This document shows, one piece after another, positions 25,954 to 35,286 of a stretch of 64,000 nt of DNA; positions within the stretch are counted from its first letter, which is position 1, and every line of letters begins with the position of its first letter. Below the pieces are notes generated by a model, which made no database searches, had not been told where the DNA came from, and saw only the letters and a program-made list of their open reading frames with translations. The stretch spans positions 1 to 64,000 of the forward strand of contig NZ_BMRF01000006.1 in assembly GCF_014648495.1 (NCBI RefSeq). Reading direction: 5' to 3'. The DNA is from Actinomadura cremea. Its GTDB lineage: Bacteria; Actinomycetota; Actinomycetes; Streptosporangiales; Streptosporangiaceae. A program made the position numbers and the translations under genes.

Positions 25954-26528
25954 CGACCGCGATCATCGGTGCGGACGGGCTGGGCCGCTGCCCGTGGGGT
26001 GCGGGCCCGCCCGACTACCTCGCCTACCACGACGAGGAGTGGGGCCGTCCCGTCCGCGACGACCAGGGGCTCTACGAGCGGCTGTGCCTGGAGGCGTTCC
26101 AGTCCGGGCTGTCGTGGCTGACGATCCTGCGCAAGCGCGAGGGGTTCCGGGCGGCGTTCTGCGGGTTCGACATGGAGAAGGTCGCCGCGTTCGGGGCGGG
26201 CGACGTGGAGCGGCTGCTCGCGGACGCGGCGATCGTCCGGAACCGGGCCAAGATCGAGGCGGCGATCGGCAACGCCCGCGCCGCCCTCGACCTGCCCGGC
26301 GGTCTCGCCGCGACCGCCTGGCGGCACGCCGACCCGGGCGCCCCCGCGCCCGCCGACACGGCCGACGTGCCCGCCTTCACCGACGGGTCGAAGGCGCTCG
26401 CGAAGGAGCTGAAGCGGCACGGGTTCCGCTTCGTCGGCCCCACCACCGCCTACGCCCTCATGCAGGCGTGCGGCCTGGTCGACGACCACCTGACCGGCTG
26501 CCACCGCCGCGGCGCCCACCGCCCCTGA
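25950..26528 (+). CDS. tag: DNA-3-methyladenine glycosylase I
   Basis: Excises 3-methyladenine from alkylated DNA. The 192-residue product keeps the zinc ligands (Cys in GRCPWG, His in YHDEEWG, and the C-terminal CHRRGAH) and the catalytic Glu of the HDEEWG motif, followed by LCLEAFQSGLSWLTILRKRE. Length is normal for Tag. The start is the GTG at 25950 within the stop of the preceding DivIVA-like gene, so the two are coupled. Its stop is 6 bases from the convergent ABC permease gene end. Confidence 0.93.
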   Translation: MTTAIIGADGLGRCPWGAGPPDYLAYHDEEWGRPVRDDQGLYERLCLEAFQSGLSWLTILRKREGFRAAFCGFDMEKVAAFGAGDVERLLADAAIVRNRAKIEAAIGNARAALDLPGGLAATAWRHADPGAPAPADTADVPAFTDGSKALAKELKRHGFRFVGPTTAYALMQACGLVDDHLTGCHRRGAHRP

Positions 26529-26534
26529 CCGCGG

Positions 26535-29093
26535 TCACTCCGCCCTTGCGGCGGCCAGGATCGGGACGCCGGAAGCCCGGCGGGCCGGCAGCGCGGACGT
26601 CGCCAGGGCGACCAGGGCCGCGCCCGCGACGATCAGCGCGAACAGCCACCAGGGGGCGACGGGGCGCAGGAACGAGCTGCCCGTCACCGCGTGCAGCACG
26701 CCCATCGTGCCGAGCGCCGCGCCGAACCCGAGCAGGCTCCCCAGCAGGACGACCGTGGCCGCCTCCCACCGGACGATCGTGCGGATCTGCGACTCCGTCG
26801 CGCCGACCGCGCCGAGCAGCCCGAACTCGCGGGTGCGCTCGCCGACGCTCATCGACACGGTGGCGGCCATCCCGAACAGGGCGAGCACGAGGGCCATCCC
26901 GATGAACCCGTACAGGACCGTCAGCCCGCTGGTCAGCCCGTCGACGGCGACGTCGAGGTAGGCGTCCCGGTCGAGGACCTGCGCGCCGGGGACGTCCGCG
27001 ACCGCGCGGGCGAGCGCGGCGCGGTCGCCGCCGCGCACCAGCACCGCCCGTGCCGTCGCGTCCGGGTCGAGGCGGTCCATGGTGGCGGGCGCCACGAGGG
27101 CCTGGTCGGCGAACAGGTGGGACGGGTCGTGGTAGGCGCCCGCGACCGTCAGCGCGACCCGACCGCGCTCGCCGCGCAGCACCACCCGGTCGCCCCGGTG
27201 CAGGCCGTGCGCCTCCATGACCGCGGAGGCGAGGCCGATCTCGCCGGGGGCCAGCGGCGGCAGGCTCCCGCCGAGGTCGAGGGTCGAGCGCAGGTCGTCC
27301 TGCGGGGCGCCCGTCACCGACAGGTGGGAGGCGGCGGCGTCCGGCGAGCCGGCGATCGTGGTGAACGTCGTGGTCAGCGCCGCCGCCGACGACACGCCGG
27401 GGACGGCCGCCGCGCGCTCCGCCGCGTCCCGGGGCAGGGCGGGCCCGCCGGGCGCCGTGCCGGTCGAGGCGATCGCGTGGTCCGCCCGCAGCACCTCGCG
27501 GCCCGCCTCCGCGAACCGCCCGTGCACCGACAGCATGAGCAGCGCGGTCGCGCCGACGAGGGCGACGCCGAGCATCAGCGACGACGCGGCGGCCGACACC
27601 CGGCGCGGACTGCGGGTGATCGTGGCGCGGGCCAGCCGCCCCGCCTCGCCGCTCACCGCCGTCCCGGCCCGTCCCACGAGGCCGCCGAGGGGGCCGACGA
27701 AGAACGGGGCGAGGACGGCGAGCGCCGCCACGGTCGTCATGCAGCCGAACAGGACGAGCGCCGCGGTGCCCATCGTCCGCTCCATGCCGGGCGGTTCCTC
27801 GTACTGCACGGCGATGGCGGGACCGAAGAACATCCACGCGCAGCCGAACACGGCGAGGGCGCCGACCAGGCGGGGCCACCGCCGCCCGCCGTCCCCGGCG
27901 CCCGCCGACCGCAGCGCCTCCATCGGCGACACCGCCGCGGCGCGGCGCGCGGCGCGCCCGGCCGCGAGCTGGGTCACCAGCAGCCCGGACGCGACCGGCA
28001 CCGCCAGCGCGACCCAGCCGACCTGCGCGTCGGCGGCCGAGATGTCGAAGCCGTCCGCGGCGAACAGCCGGGTCAGCACCGCCGACACCGGATAGCCGAC
28101 GAGCAGCCCGCCGAGCGACGCGACGATCCCCACGGCCAGCGCCTCGAACCGGATCAGCCGCTTGAGCTGCCGCGGGGTGGCGCCGATCGCGCCGAGCAGC
28201 GCCAGCCGCGGCGTCCGCTGCCGGACGAGCGTGCCGAACGTGTTCGCCACGACGAACAGCCCGACGAACACCGCCACCGACGCGATCATCCCGATCGCGC
28301 CGCCCACCGACACCCCGGTCGACCGCAGCGTCGCCGACTGCGAGTCCCGCACCTGCGCCGCCGTCCGCACGGTCGCGTCCCCGCGCAGCTCCCGTGCCAG
28401 CCGCTCGCGCAGCTCGCCCGCCGGCACCCCGGGCGCCGCGCCGACCCAGACGCTCTGCCAGACGCCCGGCTCCAGCCCCGCCGCCCGCCGGACGGTCTCC
28501 GGCGGCGCCAGCAGCAGGTCGCCGCTCGCGACCGCGTCGCGGCCCTGCACGGTGACGATCCCGACGATCGTCATCGCCTGGGCCCGGTCCGGCAGGAGCA
28601 CCGACATCGTGTCGCCCGTGGTGAAGCCCCCGGCCGCGGCGACGTGCCGGCCGACCGCGACCTCCCCGTCCCGCGCGGGCGCCCGTCCCGACTCCAGCCG
28701 GTACGCGCTGAGGGACGGCTCCGCGATCCACGGGCGCAGCGTCGTGCCCGCACCGGCCGGCGGGACGATCGGCTCGCCGTCCCGTCCGCTCGCGGCGACC
28801 GGCACCTTCGCGTCCCCGGCCGCCGCCGCGACCCCCGGACGGCCCGCGACCCGATCGAGCGCGATCCGTCCGTCCGGCGCGGCGTACAGGTCGCCCGGGT
28901 CGGTCTCGCCGCCCTGCACCACCACGTCCGTCCGGGCGAACTCGCTCGCGTCGCTTCCCGACACCGCCGCCTGCGCCCGCAGCGCGAACTGCAGCGACCC
29001 GGCGATCAACCCGATCGCGAACACACCGGCGAGCAGCGTCGCGGCCAGCCGCCCCCAGCCCTCGGCGAACGAGCGCCGCGCGATGAGCCACAT
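26535..29093 (-). CDS. FtsX/MacB-type ABC transporter permease
   Basis: An 852-residue permease with two FtsX-like halves. An N-terminal membrane helix precedes a large extracytoplasmic domain, then three helices (with TFGTLVRQRTPRLALLGAIG, the first FtsX repeat, about 270-400), then a second helix-domain-three helices arrangement ending near the C-terminus (SVGERTREFGLLGAVGATES). This layout is that of type VII ABC exporters that move lipoproteins, peptides or signals across the cell envelope. The ATG is 5 bases after the stop of the ATPase gene, in the same operon. Substrate unknown; a two-component system lies 3 kb away but is transcribed oppositely. Confidence 0.9.
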   Translation of the reverse strand: MWLIARRSFAEGWGRLAATLLAGVFAIGLIAGSLQFALRAQAAVSGSDASEFARTDVVVQGGETDPGDLYAAPDGRIALDRVAGRPGVAAAAGDAKVPVAASGRDGEPIVPPAGAGTTLRPWIAEPSLSAYRLESGRAPARDGEVAVGRHVAAAGGFTTGDTMSVLLPDRAQAMTIVGIVTVQGRDAVASGDLLLAPPETVRRAAGLEPGVWQSVWVGAAPGVPAGELRERLARELRGDATVRTAAQVRDSQSATLRSTGVSVGGAIGMIASVAVFVGLFVVANTFGTLVRQRTPRLALLGAIGATPRQLKRLIRFEALAVGIVASLGGLLVGYPVSAVLTRLFAADGFDISAADAQVGWVALAVPVASGLLVTQLAAGRAARRAAAVSPMEALRSAGAGDGGRRWPRLVGALAVFGCAWMFFGPAIAVQYEEPPGMERTMGTAALVLFGCMTTVAALAVLAPFFVGPLGGLVGRAGTAVSGEAGRLARATITRSPRRVSAAASSLMLGVALVGATALLMLSVHGRFAEAGREVLRADHAIASTGTAPGGPALPRDAAERAAAVPGVSSAAALTTTFTTIAGSPDAAASHLSVTGAPQDDLRSTLDLGGSLPPLAPGEIGLASAVMEAHGLHRGDRVVLRGERGRVALTVAGAYHDPSHLFADQALVAPATMDRLDPDATARAVLVRGGDRAALARAVADVPGAQVLDRDAYLDVAVDGLTSGLTVLYGFIGMALVLALFGMAATVSMSVGERTREFGLLGAVGATESQIRTIVRWEAATVVLLGSLLGFGAALGTMGVLHAVTGSSFLRPVAPWWLFALIVAGAALVALATSALPARRASGVPILAAARAE

Positions 29094-29098
29094 CGCGC

Positions 29099-29866
29099 TC
29101 AGCCCTCCATCCCGCGCATCACCGCGTGCACGCCGTCGATCGTCGGGCCCGCCAGCTCGTGCACGATCAGCCCGTCCGCGAGGAACAGCACCCGGTCGGC
29201 GTGCGCGGCCGCCGCCGGGTCGTGCGTCACCATGATCACCGTCTGCCCGTAGTCGTCGACCGCCGTGCGCAGGAACCCGAGCACCTCGCCGCCCGAACGG
29301 GAGTCGAGGTTGCCCGTCGGCTCGTCCGCGAACAGGACGTCCGGACGGGTCAGCAGCGCGCGCGCCACCGCCACCCGCTGCTGCTGCCCGCCCGACATCT
29401 CGCTCGGCCGGTGCTCCAGGCGCCCCCGCAGGCCCAGCGCGTCCACGATCGTGTCGAACCAGGCCGGGTCGGCGCCCCGGCCGCCGAGCCGCCCGGTGAG
29501 CCGGATGTTCTCCTCCGCCGTCAGCATCGGCAGCAGGTTGAACGACTGGAACACGAACCCGAGCCGGTCGCGCCGCAGCCGCGTCAGCTTCGTCCGCGAC
29601 AGCCCGGTGATCTCCACGCCGCCGATGCGCACCGACCCCGACGTCGCGGTGTCGAGCCCGGCGAGGCAGTGCAGGAACGTCGACTTCCCCGACCCGGACG
29701 GCCCCATGATCGCGGTGAACCGGCCGCGCGGGAACGCCGCCGAGACCCCGCGCAGGGCCGTCACCGCACCGTCGCCCGTCCCGTACCGCTTGGTCAGGCC
29801 CGTCGCCACGGCCGCGTCCTCGACCGGGTGCGCGCCGGCGGGCGGCGCCGCGGATGTCTGCGTCAT
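29099..29866 (-). CDS. ABC transporter ATP-binding protein, MacB/LolD type
   Basis: The 255-residue ATPase of the exporter. Walker A is GPSGSGKST (about 56-64), the Q-loop FQSFNLLP, the signature SGGQQQR, Walker B VLFADEPTGNLD and the switch His in VTHDP. The DEPTGNLDS form is typical of MacB/LolD ATPases that pair with FtsX-like permeases. It precedes the permease gene by 5 bases. The 137 bases upstream (29867-30003) show no recognised operator. Confidence 0.94.
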   Translation of the reverse strand: MTQTSAAPPAGAHPVEDAAVATGLTKRYGTGDGAVTALRGVSAAFPRGRFTAIMGPSGSGKSTFLHCLAGLDTATSGSVRIGGVEITGLSRTKLTRLRRDRLGFVFQSFNLLPMLTAEENIRLTGRLGGRGADPAWFDTIVDALGLRGRLEHRPSEMSGGQQQRVAVARALLTRPDVLFADEPTGNLDSRSGGEVLGFLRTAVDDYGQTVIMVTHDPAAAAHADRVLFLADGLIVHELAGPTIDGVHAVMRGMEG

Positions 29867-30003
29867 GCCCCCGAGTCAACCGGCGCGGCCCCTCCGGCGC
29901 ACTGGCGCGCACTCCCGGACCGGGGGTGGGGTTGTCCATACCTCCGCTCAGGTGGAGGCCCGAGGTAGACCTGGCCCCACCCCGGATCCGTCGGCTGGAG
30001 CCA

Positions 30004-31230
30004 ATGATCCGCGGGCCGCGCCGCGATTGCCTTGAACGCGTGAATCCCCAGCTCAGAACATCCGCCCTCTACGGCCTCTGCGCCGCGTTCGCCGCGGCGA
30101 CGGCCGCCGTCACCGACCTTCCCCCGCACCGGACGTGGGGCGCCGTCGCCGCCGTCGTCTACACCCTGGCCGCCACCGCATCCGCGCTGCCGTGGCTCCG
30201 CAGCCGACGCGGGGCCCCGGACGCCGCCGGGGCGGCGGCGGATCGGCCCTGGGGGCGTTCGGAGCTTCTGGCCGGGGTCGTGTTCGTGGGGGCGGCGGTG
30301 GTGCCGTTGGCGGTGCTCGTCGTATCCGGGCAGGCGCAGCCGGAGGTCGGCGTCGTCGAACGGTCCGCCGCTCATCTCCTCGACCACGGCACCCCCTACC
30401 GCGTCCCCGGACCCGGCGAGGGCTACGAGGCGTACAACCCGTACCTTCCCGCGATGGCGCTGCTCGGCCTCCCGTCCGCGCTGACCGGCCTGGACGCCCG
30501 CGTGGTGTTCACCGCCGCGTTCCTGGGGCTGCTCGCCGCGAGCGCCCTCCTGCTGCGCGGCCGGACGGCGCTCGCGCCGCTCACGCTGCTGGCCGCGTCC
30601 CCGCTGGTGGCGCTGCCCCTCGCGGTCGGCGGCGACGACCTGCCCGTGCTCGGGCTCGCCTGCCTCGGGCTCGCGCTCGCGGCGCGGGGCGACGCGGCGT
30701 CCGCCGGGCTCGTCCTGGGCCTCGCCGCCGCGATGAAGCCGACCGCCTGGCCCGTCCTCCTCACCTGCCTGGCGCTCCTGCTCGCCCACCACCGGACGGG
30801 CGGGCGGCGCTTCGCCGCGGCGGCCGGGGGAGCGCTCGCGCTCGGGGCGGTCCTCCCGGGGCTCGCCGATCCCCGCGCGTTCGTCGAGAACGCCGTCCGG
30901 TTCCCCATGGGGCTGGCGGGGGTCGGGTCGCCCGCCGGCAGCCCGCTGCCCGGACGGCTCCTCGCCGACCTCGGGACGGGCGGGCACGCCGTCGCGCTCG
31001 CGGGGCTGGGCGCCGCCGCGCTGGCCATGGGGGTGTCGCTGCTGGTGCGGCCCCCGGCGGACGTCCGGGCGGCGTCGCTGCGGGTGGCGGTGGGGCTCGC
31101 GCTGGCGATGGCGCTGATGCCCGCGTCGCGGTGGGGCTACCTCGTGTACCCGGCGGTGCTCGTCCTGTGGGCGCGGATCGCGGACCGGCCCCGGGTGCGG
31201 AAGGAGGCGGAACTGTGGCTCGCCGCCTGA
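30004..31230 (+). CDS. GT87-type membrane glycosyltransferase (DUF2029)
   Basis: A 408-residue polytopic protein with about 9-10 membrane helices, belonging to the GT-C/GT87 group that uses polyprenyl-phosphate sugars on the outer membrane face. The motif RVPGPGEGYEAYNPYLPAMA is a typical GT87/DUF2029 first loop. In mycobacteria such enzymes add mannose to lipomannan (PimE-like). The ATG at 30004 with GGAG just before it is favoured over a GTG at 30040. The gene overlaps the next one, a PimB-like GT4, by 16 bases, so both should act on related glycolipids. Confidence 0.82.
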   Translation: MIRGPRRDCLERVNPQLRTSALYGLCAAFAAATAAVTDLPPHRTWGAVAAVVYTLAATASALPWLRSRRGAPDAAGAAADRPWGRSELLAGVVFVGAAVVPLAVLVVSGQAQPEVGVVERSAAHLLDHGTPYRVPGPGEGYEAYNPYLPAMALLGLPSALTGLDARVVFTAAFLGLLAASALLLRGRTALAPLTLLAASPLVALPLAVGGDDLPVLGLACLGLALAARGDAASAGLVLGLAAAMKPTAWPVLLTCLALLLAHHRTGGRRFAAAAGGALALGAVLPGLADPRAFVENAVRFPMGLAGVGSPAGSPLPGRLLADLGTGGHAVALAGLGAAALAMGVSLLVRPPADVRAASLRVAVGLALAMALMPASRWGYLVYPAVLVLWARIADRPRVRKEAELWLAA

Positions 31231-32303
31231 TCGTCACCAACGACTTCCCGCCCCGGCGCGGCGGCATCGAGACGTTCGTGTTCGAGGTGGCGCGCCGGTT
31301 CCCGCCGGGCGAGGTCGTCGTGTACACGTCGGCCGAGCCGGGCGCCGCGGAGTTCGACCGCGGCCTCCCGTTCCCGGTGGTGCGGGACCGGGCGCGGACG
31401 CTGCTGCCGACGGCGCGCGTCGCCCGGACGGCCCGCCGCCTGATCGACGTCCACGGATGCGACCGGGTGTGGTTCGGCGCGGCGGCGCCGCTCGGGCTGC
31501 TCGCCGGACGGCTCGGGGTGCCGTCGATCGCGACGACGCACGGGCACGAGGTGTGGTGGGCCGGGGTGCCGGGAGCGCGGGGGGTGCTCCGGCGGATCGG
31601 CGAGCGCGCCGACGTCGTCACGTACCTCACCGAGTACACGCGCCGCCGGATCGCGCCCGCGCTGGGCCCGGACGCCCGGCTCGAACGGCTCGTCCCCGGC
31701 GTGGACCCCGACGTGTTCCGTCCGGACGTGGACGGGACGGACGTGCGCCGCCGGTTCGGCCTCGGCGGCCGCCCGGTCGTGCTCACCGTGTCGAGGCTCG
31801 TCGCCCGCAAGGGGCAGGACCGGCTGATCCGGGCGATGCCCCGGGTGCGCGAGGCCGTCCCGGACGCGACGCTGCTGATCGTCGGGGGCGGCCCCCGGGA
31901 GGCCCGGCTGCGGGACATGGCGGGCGACGGCGTCGTGTTCGCCGGGTCCGTCCCGCACGCGGAGCTGCCGCCCTACTACGCGGCGGCCGACGCGTTCGCG
32001 ATGCCGTGCCGGTCGCGGCGGCTCGGGCTGGAGACCGAGGGGCTCGGCATCGTGTTCCTGGAGGCCGCGGCGGCCGGCCTGCCGGTGCTCGCGGGCGACT
32101 CGGGCGGCGCGCCCGAGACCGTCCGGCACGGCGAGACGGGGTACGTCGTGGACCCGGCGTCGGACGACGAGATCGCCGCGCGGCTCGTCGACCTGCTCGT
32201 CCGTCCCGGCGCGATGGGGGAGAGGGGACGCGCGCGGGCCCGGGACGAGTGGAGCTGGGACGGGACGTACCGGGCCTTCCGACGCCTTACGGTCGGAGCA
32301 TGA
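31215..32303 (+). CDS. pimB: PimB-like GDP-mannose-dependent mannosyltransferase
   Basis: A 362-residue GT4 glycosyltransferase resembling PimB', which adds the second mannose to phosphatidylinositol monomannoside. The N-terminal LIVTNDFPPRRGGIETFVFE is the characteristic start, THGHEVWW lies in the acceptor domain, and TEGLGIVFLEAAAAGLPVLA binds the nucleotide sugar. GTG at 31215 with AAGGAGG seven bases before. The overlap with the GT87 gene and position before a two-component system suggest an envelope glycolipid operon. It is a closer PimB match than the GT4 gene at 8536. Confidence 0.85.
   Translation: MARRLIVTNDFPPRRGGIETFVFEVARRFPPGEVVVYTSAEPGAAEFDRGLPFPVVRDRARTLLPTARVARTARRLIDVHGCDRVWFGAAAPLGLLAGRLGVPSIATTHGHEVWWAGVPGARGVLRRIGERADVVTYLTEYTRRRIAPALGPDARLERLVPGVDPDVFRPDVDGTDVRRRFGLGGRPVVLTVSRLVARKGQDRLIRAMPRVREAVPDATLLIVGGGPREARLRDMAGDGVVFAGSVPHAELPPYYAAADAFAMPCRSRRLGLETEGLGIVFLEAAAAGLPVLAGDSGGAPETVRHGETGYVVDPASDDEIAARLVDLLVRPGAMGERGRARARDEWSWDGTYRAFRRLTVGA
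32288..32293 (+). promoter_or_regulatory. Candidate internal leaderless -10 hexamer
   Basis: TACGGT lies 6 bases before the ATG at 32300 of the histidine kinase gene and inside the end of the PimB-like gene. It could allow separate expression of the two-component system. Confidence 0.35.
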
Positions 32304-33556
32304 CGAGGAGTCCGTGGCGCGCGATGGCGGGGAACCCGCTGCGGTTCCTGCTGTCGTCGTGGCCGTGGCGGTCGCTGGCCTACCTGGCCGGCGGGCTGGT
32401 GACGGGCATCCTCTGGCTGCTGCTGGCCCTCGTGCTGGTGGTGGTCGGCGCGATCCTCGCGCCCGTCGGGATCGGGGTCGTCCTGCTGCTGTGCGTGCCG
32501 CTGTCGGCGGTGGGGCTCGGCGCGGTGGACCGGCGGCGGCTGCGGCTGCTCGATCCGCGCCCGGCGCCGTCCCCGCACCGCGACCCGCCCGCGGCCGGGC
32601 TGCGGCCGTGGGCGTGGTTCCGGCTCCGGGAGGTCGCGACATGGCGGGAGCTGGGGCACGCGGTCCTGGCGGGCCTGCTGTCGGTGGTGGCCGTGATGAC
32701 GCCGACGGTGCTGTTCGTGGGGGGCGTCGTCCAGGCGGGCGCGCCGATGCTCGTCGGGCAGGGCGACCAGATCATGTACGGGACGGCCGGGACCGTCGAC
32801 ACGCAGGGCGAGGCGTGGCCGGTGGCCGTGGCGGGCGTGGCCATGGCGCTCCTCGGCTTCTACGCGATGACGGTCGCGGCGGCGGCGCGGGCCGCGCTCG
32901 ACCGGGCGCTGCTCGTCCGCCCGGTCGAGGAGGAGCTGGTGGACGTCCGCGCGTCCCGGGCGCGGATGGCGGACGCGTTCGAGGCCGAGCGGCGGCGCAT
33001 CGAGCGCGACCTGCACGACGGCGCCCAGCAGCGGCTCACCGCACTGATCATGACGCTCGGCCTGGCCAAGCTCGACGACGGCGGCGACTGGGCCGCGAAG
33101 GCGCAGGACGAGGCGCGGGCGGCGCTCGAGGAGCTGCGCGACCTCGTGCGCGGCATCCACCCGTCCGTGCTGACCGACCGGGGCCTGCGGGCCGCCGTGG
33201 AGTCGCTCGCCGAACGGTCGGCCGTCCCGGTCGAGGTGGACGTCGACCTGCCCGGACGGCCGCCGGACGCGATCGAGTCCGCCGCGTACTTCGTCGTCGC
33301 CGAGGCCCTCGCGAACGTCGCCAAGCACAGCGGCGCGGGCCGGGTGCGGGTGTCGGCGCGGCGGTCCCGCAAGGCGCTGCACATCGAGGTCTGGGACGAC
33401 GGGACGGGCGGCGCCGGGGCCGGACGGGACGCGACGTCCGGCACGGGCCTGCAGGGCCTCGCCGACCGCGTCGCCGTCCACGACGGGACCGTCCGGCTGT
33501 CCAGCCCGCCCGGCGGGCCTACGATCCTGCGGGTGGAGATCCCATGCGAATCGTGA
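32300..33556 (+). CDS. NarL-type sensor histidine kinase
   Basis: A 418-residue membrane kinase. Four hydrophobic segments (about 25-70 and 120-200) form a sensor module of the kind seen in actinobacterial kinases of this group. The HisKA_3 dimerisation domain has the phospho-acceptor His239 in ERDLHDGAQQR, followed by a GHKL ATPase domain with the N box EALANVAKHS and the G box GTGLQGLADR. ATG overlaps the stop of the PimB-like gene by 4 bases. It partners with the response regulator gene that overlaps its 3' end by 13 bases. Confidence 0.92.
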   Translation: MTRSPWRAMAGNPLRFLLSSWPWRSLAYLAGGLVTGILWLLLALVLVVVGAILAPVGIGVVLLLCVPLSAVGLGAVDRRRLRLLDPRPAPSPHRDPPAAGLRPWAWFRLREVATWRELGHAVLAGLLSVVAVMTPTVLFVGGVVQAGAPMLVGQGDQIMYGTAGTVDTQGEAWPVAVAGVAMALLGFYAMTVAAAARAALDRALLVRPVEEELVDVRASRARMADAFEAERRRIERDLHDGAQQRLTALIMTLGLAKLDDGGDWAAKAQDEARAALEELRDLVRGIHPSVLTDRGLRAAVESLAERSAVPVEVDVDLPGRPPDAIESAAYFVVAEALANVAKHSGAGRVRVSARRSRKALHIEVWDDGTGGAGAGRDATSGTGLQGLADRVAVHDGTVRLSSPPGGPTILRVEIPCES

Positions 33557-34191
33557 TCGCCGAGGACTCGGTGCTGCTGCGCGAGGGCCTCGGCCAGATC
33601 CTCGGCCGGTTCGGGCACGAGGTCGCGGCGGCCGTCGCCGACGCGCCCGCGCTGGCCGCCGCCGTCGCCGAACACGGCCCGGACGTCGTGCTGACCGACG
33701 TCCGGATGCCGCCCGGCTTCCGCGACGAGGGCCTGCGGGCGGCGCTGGCGCTGCGCGCCGAGAACCCCGACCTGCCGATCCTCGTCCTGTCGCAGTACGT
33801 CGAGCAGTCCTACGCCGCCGACCTGCTGCAGACCGGCGGCGCCGTCGGCTACCTGCTCAAGGACCGCGTCGGCGAGGTCGCCGAGTTCGTCGACGCCATC
33901 GACCGGGTCGCCGCGGGCGGCACCGTGATCGACCCGGAGGTGGTGCGGCGGCTGCTGGCGCGGCGGCGCGAGCACTCGCCGCTGGAGCGCCTCACCGCGC
34001 GCGAGCGGGAGGTGCTCGCGCTGATGGCGGAGGGGCGCTCCAACGGCGCGATCGCCCGCGCCCTCGTGGTCGGCGAGGCGGCGGTGGTCAAGCACGTCGG
34101 GTCGATCTTCGGCAAGCTCGACCTGCACCAGACGTCCGACGACCACCGCCGCGTCCGCGCCGTCCTCGCGTACCTGCGGGACGCGGGCTGA
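33544..34191 (+). CDS. NarL/LuxR-type response regulator
   Basis: A 215-residue two-domain regulator. The receiver domain has the acidic pair Glu7-Asp8, phospho-acceptor Asp52 (VVLTDVRMPP) and Lys in LLKDRVGE; the C-terminal LuxR helix-turn-helix is LTAREREVLALMAEGRSNGA onwards. The DVRMPP-GFRDEGLRAA version of the receiver is common in actinomycete regulators of envelope stress. Its gene overlaps the kinase gene by 13 bases. Targets are unknown; the upstream glycosyltransferases are the likely candidates. Confidence 0.93.
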   Translation: MRIVIAEDSVLLREGLGQILGRFGHEVAAAVADAPALAAAVAEHGPDVVLTDVRMPPGFRDEGLRAALALRAENPDLPILVLSQYVEQSYAADLLQTGGAVGYLLKDRVGEVAEFVDAIDRVAAGGTVIDPEVVRRLLARRREHSPLERLTAREREVLALMAEGRSNGAIARALVVGEAAVVKHVGSIFGKLDLHQTSDDHRRVRAVLAYLRDAG

Positions 34192-34194
34192 CCC

Positions 34195-34980
34195 CTAGCG
34201 ACCCTCGAAGACCGGCTGCTCCTTCTTCAGGAACGCCTCGGTCGCGTTCCGGTGGTCGGACGTCCGGGCGGCCTGGTCCTGCAGGTCGGCCTCCATCGTC
34301 AGCGCGGACGCCAGGTCGTGCGACGCGGCGTGGTCGAGGGCCGTCTTGACGGCGGCGTACGCGGCCGTGGGGCCGGCCGCCAGGCGCCGCGCCAGCTCGA
34401 CGGACGCGGGGGCGAGCTCGTCCGCCGGGACGACCCGGTTGACCAGCCCGAGCTCCAGCGCCTCGGGGGCCTTCAGCGGCTCGCCGAGCAGCAGCAGCTC
34501 GGTGGCCTTGGCGCGGCCGACGAGCCGCTGCAGCGTCCACGACATGCCGCTGTCGGGCGCGAGGCCGATGCCGGTGAACGCCGTCGCGAACCGGGCCTTG
34601 TCGGACGCGACGACCAGGTCGCAGGCGAACGCCAGCGCCGCGCCCGCGCCCGCCGCGACGCCGTTCACCGCCGCGACGACCGGCTTGCCCATGGTGGCGA
34701 TGCCCAGCACGATCGGGTTGTACTGCTTGCGGACCGTGTCGTTCAGGCCCCGTCCGGCGGCGAGGTGGTCGGCGTGCTCGCGCAGGTCCTGCCCCGCGCA
34801 GAACGCCCGCCCGGCGCCCGTGAGGATCACCGCGCGGGCCGACCCGTCGGACGCCGCGCGCTCGACGGCCCCGCGCAGGGCGTCCTTCATCTCCGACGTG
34901 AGCGAGTTCATCCCGTCGGGACGGTTCAGCGTGATGGTCGCGACGGCATCGGTCACGTCGTACAGCACGGTGTCGGACAT
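34195..34980 (-). CDS. Enoyl-CoA hydratase/isomerase, PaaG-like
   Basis: A 261-residue crotonase-fold protein. The oxyanion-hole regions AGRAFCAGQDLREH and NGVAAGAGAALAFACDL are present. The CAGQDL form and aspartate in TGIGLAPDSGMSW resemble PaaG-type 1,2-epoxyphenylacetyl-CoA isomerases rather than classical hydratases, so its role may be isomerisation in aromatic or fatty acid breakdown. ATG at 34980 with GGAGGGCG upstream. It is convergent with the response regulator gene and transcribed alone. The lysine-type EAFLKKEQPVFEGR tail is usual for the family. Confidence 0.87.
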   Translation of the reverse strand: MSDTVLYDVTDAVATITLNRPDGMNSLTSEMKDALRGAVERAASDGSARAVILTGAGRAFCAGQDLREHADHLAAGRGLNDTVRKQYNPIVLGIATMGKPVVAAVNGVAAGAGAALAFACDLVVASDKARFATAFTGIGLAPDSGMSWTLQRLVGRAKATELLLLGEPLKAPEALELGLVNRVVPADELAPASVELARRLAAGPTAAYAAVKTALDHAASHDLASALTMEADLQDQAARTSDHRNATEAFLKKEQPVFEGR

Positions 34981-35286
34981 TCGGCGCCCTCCAGCTCTTT
35001 CGTAGATCTTCTCCGGCAACCATCGACGAACCGGACGCCGCGGGCAAGCGCCGATCCCGCTTCCCCGGACGGTGCGCGGCCATTCCCCGAACCTGGAAGT
35101 CCTTCCCCGAAAACGGCCGCGGACCTGCGGCGGGCACGATCTGGAGGCTGATCGTTACCACTTCGCGCCCAGAAGACGAGATAATGGACCACTACTGATG
35201 ACGCTTGTTGCGACTGGCGGCCGTGCGGCCACCGCTGAGCCCACGCTGAGCGAGGTCGCGGCCCTACGCAGGAAGGGGATACACGC
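34981..35286. other. Intergenic region with candidate DUF3117 promoter
   Basis: A 306-base gap between the divergent enoyl-CoA hydratase and DUF3117 genes. No gene is seen. On the plus strand TTACCA (35155-35160) and GATAAT (35180-35185) are spaced 19 bases, a plausible sigma70-like promoter with a leader of about 95 bases. The gap is less GC-rich than the coding DNA. Confidence 0.4.

Noticed and set aside
26691-29252. A plus-strand open frame of about 850 codons opposite the ABC permease
   Set aside because: Arg/Pro/His-rich composition with no domain, fully antisense to a clear FtsX-type permease.
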